Shown here one piece after another: positions 23,910 to 36,000 of a stretch of DNA of 60,000 nt. The translations under genes and the position numbers were made by a program. Each line of letters begins with the position of its first letter. The stretch's first letter is position 1. The notes below the pieces were generated by a model that was given only the letters and a program-made list of their open reading frames with translations, had not been told where the DNA came from and searched no databases. Source of the DNA: Membranipora membranacea (Eukaryota > Bryozoa > Gymnolaemata > Cheilostomatida > Membraniporidae); NCBI GenBank assembly GCA_914767715.1, contig OU612069.1:23125387-23185386 (forward strand), given 5' to 3'.

Positions 23910-24084
23910 CAGTGCAGTTCACTTAATTCAAACCTCTGGGGACCACATAAATTTGTTCTAATTTAGCAAAGTTTGAATTAAGTGACATTAGATTGCATTG
24001 AAATCTGGCTGAGAGGACCAATTTTCCTTGTCTGAATTAACAGGAGGTTTGAATTATAAAGTTTGAATTAACCAGCTTACACTG
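23910..24084. mobile_element. Tigger/pogo-like MITE
   Basis: A 175-bp stretch beginning CAGTGCAGTTCACTTAATTC and ending in the approximate inverse of CAGTGTAAGCTGGTTAATTC, both running into CAAAC. CAGTG ends with TTAATTCAAAC are typical of pogo/Tigger elements. A TA precedes the left end; the right flank has lost it. Non-coding. Confidence 0.65.
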
Positions 24085-24708
24085 AAATTGAAGAAACATC
24101 AGGACGTAACAACATGTGAAAATTCTGACAAAAGTTACAATGCTTGATATCCCTTCAAAAGAAAATACACAAAACATAACATTGATGGTTAAAATAATTG
24201 AGGCAATAATTTAATATTAGATGTGATTAAAAAGCTTACATGTGAACATGTGAGTGAAGAAATTAAATATGCCTCCATATTTTTGCCACTTGTATAAAAG
24301 ACTAACAATTTAAATTGAAATGAATATTATGACCTGAAACTTGGACTCACTTTAATTGATAGTCAATAAAAGTTTCAATACAGACGTTCTGATGAAACGA
24401 TGAAATTTACGATAAAATTCCTTCACTGTCAAGAGTCAAGGGCCAATAAGATGATTGCACAAGAAAATTGGATAAATTGGTTTCATGCTAATACATGCTT
24501 GCGTAGTTAGAGTAGTCAGGATTGTTTAATGCCAATATTTCATCCATCAGCAAGAAAATACATTCTGTGATGATCACGTCTTAGCAGGAACTGCAAATTT
24601 CTTAAGCTCGTACAACGGCTGCCAATCATGGAAAGTTGTTCCCAATGTATTTTGTATAGTTTAAAACAACTAAACAAGGCTTTAATCTCAGAACTTGAGT
24701 TTAGTAGT

Positions 24709-25818
24709 TTAAGTTTCCACTGATTGTTCCTTGCTGTCGGCGACAACAGATCTTTCTGCAGATTCCCCGATCTTTGATGATCCTGCAGTCACATCTGGTC
24801 GGTCTAAGTCAGGATATTTCGAGCATGTAAAAATACTTCGTAAAAGATTTCTGTAGGGTTTCAATATCCATCCGTAGATTAATACATTAAATATCCCGTA
24901 AAAGCTAAAAGTGAGATGCACAGCCCAGCGAGCAATCAGGATTTGCTGGCCGAGGGGCCCTAACATTAATAATACCGACACAGGTATTAAGCAAATGTAA
25001 AATGCAATGTTCACAATTATAACGTAAAAGAAACCACGCCGAGCGAGATTATTTCTTCTTTGCTGCTGCTGAAAGTTCTGCGATGTTGCCCTTCTTAGTT
25101 CCATCAGGACTTTAAAATTACAAATTACAATGATTGATGTCATAAGTAGTATGTATGACATAAGGCAAATACTTGATCCACGGGAATCAATGGATGAAGG
25201 ACCGTGAAGCGCCCACAAGCACAACGATTTTCGGAAAACAAAATTCTTGATCACCGAAAAGCCTAGAGAACCGATACAAAATCCGACCATGAGAACTTTT
25301 ATTATTTGAGTTCGGCTCCACACCTTGAAACAGACAGTATCACCTTTCTGAGGATGGCACAGACTCAGATATCTTTCTATGCTTGCTATAGCTAGAGCAT
25401 TGAACCTCATATACCCAGAATGTTCACGTATAGATGCAAACAGAACTCCAAGAAGGATGTTCTTCTCATAATAAAGATTGTGATAGAAACAGAAGATACT
25501 GAACGCAGACGAGACTGAGTAGAGGTCAGTCACGGATATATGCTGTAAGGCGAGGAGGCAAGCTGTTCCACGTAAAACTGGTAACTTCTTCAACATTATA
25601 ATATGGAAAATGTTCACAACCACTGATATTACATTCAGCACAGAAACAACGCATTTCCACATCTCTCCACTGGCGCACCTGTCAAAGGTATCATGTGGAC
25701 ACATGTGTAAAAGTCCAACGGTTTGTGTTTCATTTTGATATCCAAAAGTTACATTATTCAGCAATGATTCAGAATCAGTGGTTTCAACAGTAGTTGCCAT
25801 GATGTTCAAGACTTCCAT
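24709..25818 (-). CDS. Class A (rhodopsin-like) G protein-coupled receptor, orphan
   Basis: A 369-residue seven-transmembrane receptor in one coding exon. Segments by eye: TM1 SVLNVISVVVNIFHIIML, TM2 ending SVTDLYSV with the conserved Asp, TM3 ending in ERY (DRY equivalent) within ASIERYLSLCHP, TM4, TM5 YILLMTSIIVICNF, TM6 FYICLIPVSV, TM7 FSFYGIFNVLIYGW. The NPxxY motif reads NVLIY, without the proline. Two N-glycosylation sequons (NNVT, NET) lie in the N-terminal tail, and a cysteine in the second extracellular loop could form the usual disulphide. The start is the ATG at 25816-25818; a second in-frame ATG lies at 25798-25800. A TTTTGCAG acceptor-like site just upstream (near 25834) suggests a 5' UTR intron. 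Ligand and subfamily cannot be told. Confidence 0.85.
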   Translation of the reverse strand: MEVLNIMATTVETTDSESLLNNVTFGYQNETQTVGLLHMCPHDTFDRCASGEMWKCVVSVLNVISVVVNIFHIIMLKKLPVLRGTACLLALQHISVTDLYSVSSAFSIFCFYHNLYYEKNILLGVLFASIREHSGYMRFNALAIASIERYLSLCHPQKGDTVCFKVWSRTQIIKVLMVGFCIGSLGFSVIKNFVFRKSLCLWALHGPSSIDSRGSSICLMSYILLMTSIIVICNFKVLMELRRATSQNFQQQQRRNNLARRGFFYVIIVNIAFYICLIPVSVLLMLGPLGQQILIARWAVHLTFSFYGIFNVLIYGWILKPYRNLLRSIFTCSKYPDLDRPDVTAGSSKIGESAERSVVADSKEQSVET

Positions 25819-26689
25819 GTCTGCTCCGGATCCCTGCAAAAGTGAAAATGAGACAGAACCTAAATTATACTTGCATTAATGCGCCAAGAACTCAATATTG
25901 ATAATGAACAATTAACTGTTTATTATCACTTAAGAAATCACATAACGCCTCTCTATCTGTGCTGTTGCTGTTGGATATAATGTTATTGGTTTTAGCTGAT
26001 TATTGAGGGGAACACAACTGCATCCCTCCATATAACACCATGGCACAGAGTGAAGGTATACAGAGGGGACACTTCAATGATTATGGTAGCAACTGTGGTT
26101 TTTTATTCACTTGGGCAAAATTGTGCCAAAAGCTCACTATCTCTATATATATATGTCATTGTAATATTTTATTATATTACAATGTAATCAGGATGTAAAT
26201 TTTGGGATAGGCTTCAGTTGTGTTGTGAACTCAGAATCTTACGACAAGTTTTCTTCACTATTGATTGGTGATACAAACATAAGGCATTGAGGTCTTCTTT
26301 TTCTTCAGGGTACTCATACGCGCCTTTCGGGGAAAAGCATCAGTTCGGGTAATTGGTGTTGAAGTTTGGGAGTGTATGGAAAGCGGTTTGTTGTGGTGCT
26401 AGGTCTTATAAACTGAACAAAAATATCTGATAACAACGCATTGACAATTCGACATAATATCTGACCAATTCATCTGTTATGTTCAATATCTCTTTGCTTC
26501 ACAGACAACAGAAAGAACCCCTTTGCACTCTGCGCATGTGCGAACTGTTGAGGCATACGCTCATCTCTGCAGCATAGGGCTTGACTAAATTCACCTATTC
26601 GGAGTACCTTTTTATGTTTTGTATTGAAGAGTAATCGCCAACTTAATTTTTGAAGGCATTAGGCAATATGGCAAGCCATTATCGCGATG

Positions 26690-26830
26690 AATCGATTTCA
26701 GGTCGGCTAGGGTGAATTGCCCGCGACAGCCAAATCAGGTAGTACCAGACAAACAGTGCACCCTGTGGGGTTTGGATCTGGGACCTTATGATCCCAAGTC
26801 AGCCGCCCCTAACACTGAGCTATCCCTGAT
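26690..26830 (-). repeat. tRNA-derived SINE head (Pro-like)
   Basis: The reverse complement carries GGATAGCTCAGTGTTAG (box A), an anticodon-like loop CTTGGGA and GATCCAAACCCC (box B), in tRNA order and spacing. The stems pair poorly and non-tRNA sequence follows, so this is a SINE or tRNA-like relic rather than a working tRNA. Confidence 0.6.
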
Positions 26831-27520
26831 CCCTACTAAATTGGGATAACAATGAAATCAGTAATATGGAAATATTTGGGCCTAAATGGAATACTGGCTT
26901 TGCCATCTAATAACAATGAATTCTTGCAGTTGCCTCCCTTGATGGAAGGCCACTATTGCTGTGCTGACTGCAGTGATAGGCTTTGTCACGACACAAGGCT
27001 ATCCTGCAGGGAGAGTTAGCCTTTGACTTAATCCTGAATAAATAAATAGGAAACAGTCATAAAATATACAGGTTATTCTCTCTTGTACAAACGGTTGACA
27101 ACTCCTCACATCTGCCGGAGCATATTATTTTCGACGCTATGATTGGCCAGATTATCAAGCTCTTTGTTATTTGAGGCATAAATCCTCAAATAAGTGGGCG
27201 GAACTCTTGGGAACAGGAAATTCTGATATTTTCCATTCTGGTTTATTTGAGGTAGATCAAGGAGTTTGAACTCCCTGGGTGGATAATGTTTTCAACTGCC
27301 TTTCCCAACTAGACGCCTGACGGGCTGCCATATCAAATATCATTGAGAGATATCAACTCTAGAGGTTAAGGCAAATCAGTTTCTTGTAAAGAGCTGGTTT
27401 GGTAGCTGAAATGGAGCACATAAAGACCCCAAAGGTAAGTGCTGGTAAATAACACAAAAAAAAAAAACATACTACTCTACTACTGTCTGTTACTCTGTAC
27501 TGACTCAACAAGACCCACCC

Positions 27521-27616
27521 AGTGACCAGTCCACAGGTCTACTCCAAAACCTGGGATTTTGGCGATATTTGACTCCCCCAACAAAAACTCAAGGGTAGAC
27601 CTGTGGATCAGTCACT
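27521..27616. mobile_element. 96-bp foldback MITE
   Basis: Begins AGTGACCAGTCCACAGGTCT; the right end, inverted, is AGTGACTGATCCACAGGTCT. Terminal repeats are about 22 bp with three or four mismatches. No clear target-site duplication. Confidence 0.65.
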
Positions 27617-28410
27617 GCTCACTCATTCCTCATGTTAATTGATGTCACTCATCACCCAATCAATTCAGCTTCCATTAGCCATGTTAGCTGTCCTATTATC
27701 TCAGAAACATATGACTGTGAGACTGTACACATGTTGTAAGTGTAGGCCTACATGTATAGGTGAACATAGAATTGATTGTAAACTTTGTTAGGGATTAATT
27801 TGCCTCATCATTCCTTGGTTCATCAATGATTGGTTATCCAAGCATCCTAAAGTTTCGACCCACTGCAGCCCAAGACCTAGCTGCAATTAAGGTGTTTTAG
27901 CCGTATATTTATCTTGTCAGATGAACCTTCTCTGCTAACGTGCATAGACAGGTCCGGCACTGCTGCCACTGTTTTATTGTCATAGGGAAAGTGAATGAAT
28001 TGATTCCTGCTGGCCTATGATTATAAATAGTTACCTCAGGAAAAAGGCCTAAACGAAACATCTGACAGCCATCCTTATCGGTATGCCTGCAGGATGAGGA
28101 TACCTACTTATCTATCATGCAAACAAAGATGGAGAGTTAAGGACAGCAGTTCACAAGGAAATTCAGGTTTTATTGATTGACATTGTAACTCCTACTTCAT
28201 AACACTCACGGGAGCAATTACCCTCACACTGACATGCATCATGTATTTCAATTGACTGTGTTTAAATCACATCTAGCTCTGACAGTGAGTGACGATCACA
28301 ACCCATAGCAGGCCTAGGCATATTTTACTATATATAAAGCATTCCAATTAAAGCAAATTAGAAACCAATGTACATAAAATTCCTACACATGGCCGCAGTC
28401 ATAGGGGCAG

Positions 28411-28468
28411 TTAAATCAAGGAGTTAAAGTTAAATCAAGGAGTTAAATTCTTTAACTCCTTGGTTAAA
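28411..28468. repeat. Direct plus inverted 18-bp repeat
   Basis: TTAAATCAAGGAGTTAAA occurs twice (28411-28428 and 28430-28447), followed by its near-perfect inverse at 28451-28468. This can form a strong hairpin. Confidence 0.75.
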
Positions 28469-29790
28469 TAACAGAGAAAGTTTCACACTATAGATTGTGC
28501 GTGAGCTATCCTTGGCTAAACTCGTGGCGTAGCCTAACATTCAATGGATCAAAAAGTGAAAACAGAAATCTTTATACTACATAATATAATCTATATAGGC
28601 CTATTTGTTATCTGAAGTGTTGTCCAGCACGACTGTATGCAATGCACTCCCTCTCTGAGTGAAATGGAGTTTTTTTGTTGTCTGTATAGGCAAAAACAAG
28701 TATTTTGTTACTCATCAGACTGGAGGACGCAACTCTATTGAAAAAAACGCCCATAAATATTTAACATAATTATAAAATATGAACAGCAAAACTGCATCCT
28801 AAAAAAATAGTCTTTGATGTGTTCGAGCCATGTATCAGACTATGCTAAACTAAAACATATGCAATTTCTGGTTTGCTGAATGTTTGTGCGGGGAATCATG
28901 TCCATTGTGAAGTTATCAGCCCATTGTCTTAATTCATTGTGCCCAGCGCAGTTTGGTTTCATTGTTCAATCATACAAAAGTAACTGCTTTAGGGTCCATC
29001 TTAACACCATAATGTATGGAAAAGGGACACCTATACGAAAATGGATCAATATAATTTATTAGTGTAGTACTAGATGCAAAGGTACTCTAATCGCATGTTT
29101 TTTTCGCAGGTCTATTGCCAATAATTAATATAAATTCAAGCCCCAATTCCAAACAACCAACTGATAGAGAAAAGACCTGCAAAAGAAAACATGCACTCTA
29201 ATCAATGAGTTTTGCTCATCTCATTAGTCATATTCGTTATCATTCATGATATTTTTGTTTATATCTTAGTAATCGATAAAAATAAAGCTGGGACCATAAT
29301 CAATACCACAACACTTTGTGTTCACCAAACTGTAGGAAGCCTTATTCAAACCTAACGCACATGTGAATAGGCAGTGGAGAATATAGTCATGTCAGCTTGT
29401 CCCCAAGATCAATACTGATGCTTTATTTCTCAACATAGCCAATCATATTAATGGTGACGTTTAATGCATAAAGCATTTTGAGACCAGATATTCTGATAGC
29501 TCTAAGTGACAAGTTAGTGCTCAAAAGAGGAAGTCGAACGTGCTGGCAGCATCCGAATCAGAGATATAGAGAAGAACTGCAGCAGAGGGTATAGCTCTCA
29601 GCTACTTGTAAATCTAATCTACTGATTCTTCTTCTTGGGTAGCAGCAGGAAAATGCTATTAGCTTATTTAATCAATACAAGAACTGCTGAAGTCTATGAT
29701 GAATACTTTCCATAGCCACTAATCATCTCACGGATATGGTCACTAATCATTGGACGACGCCGGGCCGATTCATCAATAAAATAAATCAGT

Positions 29791-30009
29791 ATGTTTGTCA
29801 CTGAATTACTGAACAGTACACGTAGCGAAGCTGAGAATATGATCGACATGGTCAAGTCTCGGGTTGAGAAACTAGCAGATGCAGTCTCCGAAGGCGTCGC
29901 GAATCTCGAGCAAAGAACTAACAGAGATGACTGCGACGTTAAACCACGGATACCGCACCAAAAGGATATGGAAGGGGATCGAAGCGTTTTGGGGTCGGCT
30001 CTTCTTGAG
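29791..30009 (+). CDS. MTMR exon 1: N-terminal extension
   Basis: Opens with ATG and encodes 73 residues including [19 protein letters not shown], a charged helix, before joining VEKVKL in phase 0. Vertebrate MTMR6/7/8 start with only about 8 residues before this point. The start is therefore less certain than the rest: another first exon could exist, and CAG directly before TATG could itself be an acceptor. Confidence 0.6.
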
Positions 30010-33000
30010 GTAAAATTGAATTTGGCATATTAATCATCTAAAATCAGATACTGGTAATCAAATGAGATGTAAGCAAACTTAATTTTACAAATTCAAACAT
30101 CAAAGATGTGCGCACAATCTAGATAAAATTTGATGAATGAAAAGGGAAACTTCAAGGTGCGTTATGAAGCAGTTTGTCGACAATATTGTGTACAGTACCC
30201 GATCCACCGCACCTGGGTCTTCGGGAAGATTTTCAAACTGGCATTCTACAAAGTTTGCTGCGTTGACATCAAAACCTATGAGCTTATGTCACATAGTTGT
30301 ATTGTGATGGTAACGATTAATTCTCAACTCTAAGCTCCATATGCTGTCGTGACAAACTTACAGTATAACAAGAGTGCATCAAAGGACACCAATTGATATC
30401 ATTCCTATATTTGTTTAAGTTTTTGTCATAAATCGAAAATCTCTGCTGACGAAGGGAAATCATCTGATGTGTAAACACAATATTCAAGTGGTCTTCTCTG
30501 TACTCTTGTTCATTTTCTGCTCAAATCAATATTACGGTAGTCTTTTCCAATTTCCTTTTTTGTATATGTTACGTCTCAATACCAGCCCTGCTTATTATTT
30601 CCAAACCATATTAGATCTTGTCATATTTGCACCGCAACCAGCCGATTAGCTTCCTTTGGGATTTGAGCAAAATGTGACAGATGTCGGATTGGTCAGATCA
30701 TCAATAATTGACTCAGTCTTGTTCAAATGAAATTAATTTAGGAGCTGTGCCAACACGAACTTAATATCATCTGTCTGTATCCACTTTTATTTATGATATT
30801 TGGTATCATTTTTTTGATAAAGAGGCTTGCAACATAGAATCCCATGACCTTTGCTCCAAAATTAATCATTGCACCATCATCATCAGCAAGAAAAGCTATA
30901 GTCAGCTCCTTAAAGAGGAGTTGTTGGTGCAGATGGATGTTAGCTGTCACCGAGCCCTTCAAGTTTCTTGAGTCTTACAGTGGTCTGTCTTTTGGGATTG
31001 CTTCTTGGCTTAGAATGACAGCCAAATCAATATCTTTAGTTAAAAGTCACTCAGGCTGGATATCTTATCTCACTACTTTAATAGTGAGACAATTAGCGAT
31101 TATTGACTGAAGATCAAAGCCATTTAACTTATTGACGTTCAAAGTCATTCAAGCCAGTAGGCTTCTGATTTTTGTTTGTTGATTTGTTCAAAAATTCCTT
31201 CATGAAACTAAAATTAGCAACAAACACGATAAACCAAACATGAATATATGAGGACAACTTAAATTGAGCCGGTTGGGGACAGCTTTTATCCAAGTAACAA
31301 AACAAGATAACCTTAGATTGAATTTTGATGCCAACTCTGTTAATCTCTGAAATATGGACAACATTCCCATGTACCTACAAGAATGCTTTTGATCCATAGA
31401 GCTACTTCAAACGTGTAACTCCGGCAACATCCAAACTCCCCACAACATTTTAGTAAGAGAGTTTTTTATTACTGACTAGTGGTTGACAGAATGAAAACCT
31501 TCTGCAGTTGTTTTCATGTTAAATTTACCCACTCTTGTTACTCACAGACACTCTGATAGGGCTCCTTGACATAGCTCAAGTCAAGTTGTGGTGATGTAAG
31601 TTGACACAATGGTAAGGTTTCGCTGACAATGAATAATAAATAAATTTAATTGATCGAATTACGGATTTAAATTAATTGGTATTAACCTGTATAACATAGC
31701 CTATTATTTTGTACTCACAGGTGGAGAAGGTGAAGCTGATGGACAGACTGATGGATAGAGTTACTGTAGAAGGTACTCTGTATGTAACAGATAGCCACCT
31801 TATATTCATGGACGCAAACTGTCGCCAGGAGAAATGGGTAAGGGGGGATGTAAAACACTCGTAGGAATGGCATTTTAGCACTCCTCCAGACTATACAATA
31901 TGCCTATTGTTCCCATTAACCTTGTGCACATGAACATTGAAAGGTTTGTCAAGTCAGTCGTTTAGGGTGCAATGGTGTTATCTCAACTCGTTTCTTCCTT
32001 TTGATGCTGTGGTAGGAAGGAGAATCGGTCCAGTATCATGTAAGGTTACATCTCCCTCCCCCCAGATCCCACCCAAATAAAACTATGATCAGTACCATGA
32101 ACCAAACCACATACACATTATCTGAATGAACTTTTGTCTTGGTGGCAGGGGGGTCAAATTGCAAGATCATGTCCTCCTTAACAACAATCAAAACCCTCAT
32201 CCCCAAATATTCATTGCTTGTAATATTCACTAATATTAGATCCTTCAATTTTGAATCATATCAGCCCAGCTCAAAAATGACGACAATTTTTGTATTATTA
32301 TCCAGGAACTCAGTTTCTTTTATCCGTTTGACAGGAGAATATCTGGAATGGTGATGAAAAAATAATATGCGGGGTTTTGGAAAGCTGAAATGCACTTCTA
32401 AGGGAAATCACAAGCTGAAAGCATTCATGACTTTTTTAGGGCTTATTTATTTTAATTGAAGTAAGAGAGGTGAACAGCGCCTCAGATATTGGTTTACAAA
32501 TTTGCAGCCTTATTTATTGAGATAACATTGACAAAATATTTATTCATACATAGCCTATTATGTATTTATTTATATATATTATTTATTTATTATTGTTGTT
32601 ATTTTTATTATTTATTATTAGATAGGCCTAAAACATTAACATAACATTTTTTCCTACATATTATTTATTTGTTTATATATTATTTATCTATATATAACAG
32701 GTACTTTACTCACACATAGCGAGTATAGAGAAGCTGCCTCTGACCGCTGCTGGCTGCCCTGTTAGGATTAGATGTAAGAACTTTCACATACTGACTCTGG
32801 TTATACCTCGGGAGAGACAGTGCATCGACGTCGTGTCAGCAGTCAACAAACTGTCACAGCCAGGTACGTAACGTCATACAAGTGTGCACTGCTGTATCAC
32901 ATCTAAGTGTGCACTGCTGTACGTAACGTCATCTAACTGTGCACTGCTGTACGTAACGTCATCTAAGTGTGCACTGCTGTATCACATGTATGATTAAAAC

Positions 33001-36000
33001 AGCCGGTATTTCATCCTGTTTCAAGCAAACTGCAGTTTGTTCAGGTTCATTAGGGCGCTAGACCACTGGTCGTGTTAAACTGCAGGTAGTGTGTACTCTG
33101 CTCTAGATTTAATATGCCTCATTCAAACTGGAGTCTTGAGTTATAATTAACACTATTTCATTTAATGAAAGTATAAATATAAAAGATTTTCTAGAGCTAG
33201 AATATTGAAAAGATTTGACATCGATTGGTGAAATTTTTCTTTTCATTGATACGTCTTATTCCAAAACTCTGGCAAGATGAGATTATCTCACAGTTTTGAG
33301 ACCAATTATTAATTTGGGTTTATTTTTGGCTTTTCACTTATTGATAACAGTGTGGGCTCAACTAAAAATACTAGTTGATATACATGAATAACCTGGTTCT
33401 CTTTGGCGAACTGTAAATGGTGGGTGATAATTTGTTAGAAGTAGTAACATTCAATTCTGTTGATTAAATTAAAAAAAACTCTGACAATACTGAGAGGCCT
33501 ATGTCAATAGAAGAGTCACAGTTAATATCCAAGGGGACCCCTTTGTTACTCTTAAAAGACTAAACAGATACAAGCTATATTTGCAATATGAAAAGATTAT
33601 TTCTATTTGCTGTATGAGCCTGAATTATGTGCTGCAAAAAAGTAGCAATCAATCGAGGTATGGCCAACATTATGCTCCTGAATGTCATTGAGTTATTGAT
33701 GTGAACTCGACGTTATCCACCTACGAAGGAAACTGAGCCGGAAACTTGAGCATCTCGAGACATCTTGAAATTATAAACAAGTATGAAAAAAAACATTCAT
33801 TCAATGCACAAAATGTATTGCATACAATGTTTCCATTCAAAGGAATGCATTGAAAACTTCAGGTCGTCACCGATACACAGAAATCATCACACAATAGGCT
33901 GTTCTGTAAAAATAGTCAGTGATAGGATACGTAGTTTAGCCCCCTGGAGACTTTGCCCAATTACTGGTGTGAGGCTTGTACCAAGTCGTGCAAACATGTC
34001 ATGTGCGTAACACAGTGATATCAGGGAGGGTCGGTGTCCCATTCTCCCTGGTGATATGTTTAGTTAGGTTTTGTGAGGCGTGAAGAAATTGTTTACAACG
34101 CATCTGTGCAACAAATTTCAACATGTATTTCTCTTGCATTCTATTGACACTGTTGGATCATTTGGTATTTTTATCAATTATTGATAGGGATCGAAATTCC
34201 TGCAGTTGTTAGGAGATTTGTGTTCTAAGAAATTGCACCTAGATAGAGTGTGTAAGGACAGTTTCAACAGATTCTCAGTGTTTTACATGTAGAACACTAA
34301 AATATTGGTATTATGTGAAATTGGATGGGGAGGGGGGGGGAGAAGGGGTGTGTTATCTGAATCCAGCCGCTAGGAATGGCGAATTTTCTACACATATAAT
34401 ATTTTGCAAATTTGTATGTTGAGTTATATATCGCTGAGCGATGACTGATTGCATCACCGCTTTGTTGGTGATTTCAGGTCATTGAGTTTCCCTAATCAGT
34501 AAATTTGTTAGGATATCTACTGGTTTTGTGCCCATGAACTTAAACCCTTAGCCACCACCTGTCCATGTACTTCAGGTATCGATGACATTATTATCTACAT
34601 GTATTTACTTTGTTATGTAGAGAGAATCGATGATCTATACGCCTTCTTATATAAGAACATTGACATCCCTAATAAGTCACTCGGCTGGAGCTTCTTTGAC
34701 TTGGAGTCTGAGTTTTTGCGGATGGGAGTTCCTAACGCTCACTGGACAAAATCCAATTTGAACGAGACTTATGAGGTAAATTTAGATTTAGCTAGTCTCT
34801 ACTGCTTTTGAGCCAGGAAAGGAGACATCTCTTAGTTCCTAGCTTCTTTGATCATCATTCATGTAATGGTGGATGGTGAACCATTGATGGTTAGTTTTAT
34901 TCCCAAAAAAAGCTCAGCTTCGGAACTTATGATCAGCATACCTGCATCAAAAACAGCCACAAAATGGTTGGGTTATGCCTTGACCAAGTTTGATCCAATT
35001 TGCCTGCATTCCAGTTGCTCCCCACCACTGGTCTGCGGCTTGACCAATGGAAAGGAGCAACCCGAATTCAGACAATTGGATCAAACCATCCAGCTGCTGA
35101 GTGTTTGACTGGTACCACCATAGTGTGGCTAGAGGGTCTTCATATACAAGTTTAGGCATTCATCATATCCAGTAGTCGTGTGTCTGATATGAGCATCAGT
35201 GGCACTAATAATATCAGTACCTTATCAGTAGTTTCTAGTTATTAGTACTATATAGGCTATCTGTTACAGACATTGTGAATTGATCCACGCACCAAACGTG
35301 ATTAAAACAATACCAGCATGGTTCTACCAATGAATATCAATTCCCTCGTTGAAATTATTCGGTCATTGGTTATACATGCACTGAATTCCAGAAGACAATG
35401 GTCTGGCGATGCAGGCATATTCAAGGCGTAATGTCATGAATGAGTCTGATTAATATGACCTCCCCTCTGTTTATTGGAGTAATAGTCTATTTACCAGACC
35501 TAAGGTGTGACAAGTCTGATCAACTGGACAATAGGTCTAATCGTTTAAACTGAGAGAGGATAAGTCAAGATATAAGACCTCTGTAAATATGAAAATGAAC
35601 CATGGGGGTCTTTCAATACGAAAGATCGGTGCTTAACTAAAGCAAGGTATCACTATCCCATCGCTCAAAATTACCACTCTCTTAGACTTTCAATTAGACA
35701 AATTCGTTCCCAAATGGCCTACTCAGAATGTATATAGTTCCTTCAATGACTGAGAGATTTGAAAGCGAGAGCCTAGCAGGTATCGCTCACTCACTGAGTG
35801 AGCGATCAGATTACGATTCTGGCTGTATATAATTGAAAGAACCCCAGCATCCGACTACTAGCTAGTGGTTCTAATGGGTTTTAAAATTACCAGTCACGGT
35901 AGACCTGCTGGTTTTATTTTGTGCCCGCATTTTAAATAGGCCGTTTACTGCTAAACTCAAATCGTCAATGATCACCCCGGCTCACTCCAGGGTCTGAGGC

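Larger units (their letters stand above)
18315..24708. other. Intergenic region between glypican and GPCR (convergent 3' ends)
   Basis: Contains the glypican 3' UTR, a short tandem repeat and a MITE at 19.2-19.4 kb, a 390-bp MITE at 21.7-22.1 kb and a Tigger-like MITE at 23.9-24.1 kb. Two diverged direct repeats about 170 bp apart share TGGACAAA and TTGCC(G/A)(G/A)AGCCCT blocks at 22.20-22.46 kb. Open frames of 60-76 codons at 19917-20126 and 22194-22530 match nothing I know. I see no gene. Confidence 0.5.
25819..29790. other. Intergenic region between divergent GPCR and MTMR genes
   Basis: No gene recognised. It should contain both promoters, but none can be pointed out. It holds a tRNA-derived SINE head at about 26690-26830, a 96-bp foldback MITE at 27521-27616 and an inverted repeat at 28411-28468. 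Confidence 0.5.

Noticed and set aside
24540-24746. 68-codon minus frame overlapping the GPCR 3' end
   Set aside because: A shadow frame continuing into the 3' UTR; no protein features.
25816-25839. GPCR start extended upstream to a TTG
   Set aside because: TTG is not a credible start here and a TTTTGCAG acceptor lies just upstream; the ATG at 25816-25818 was chosen.
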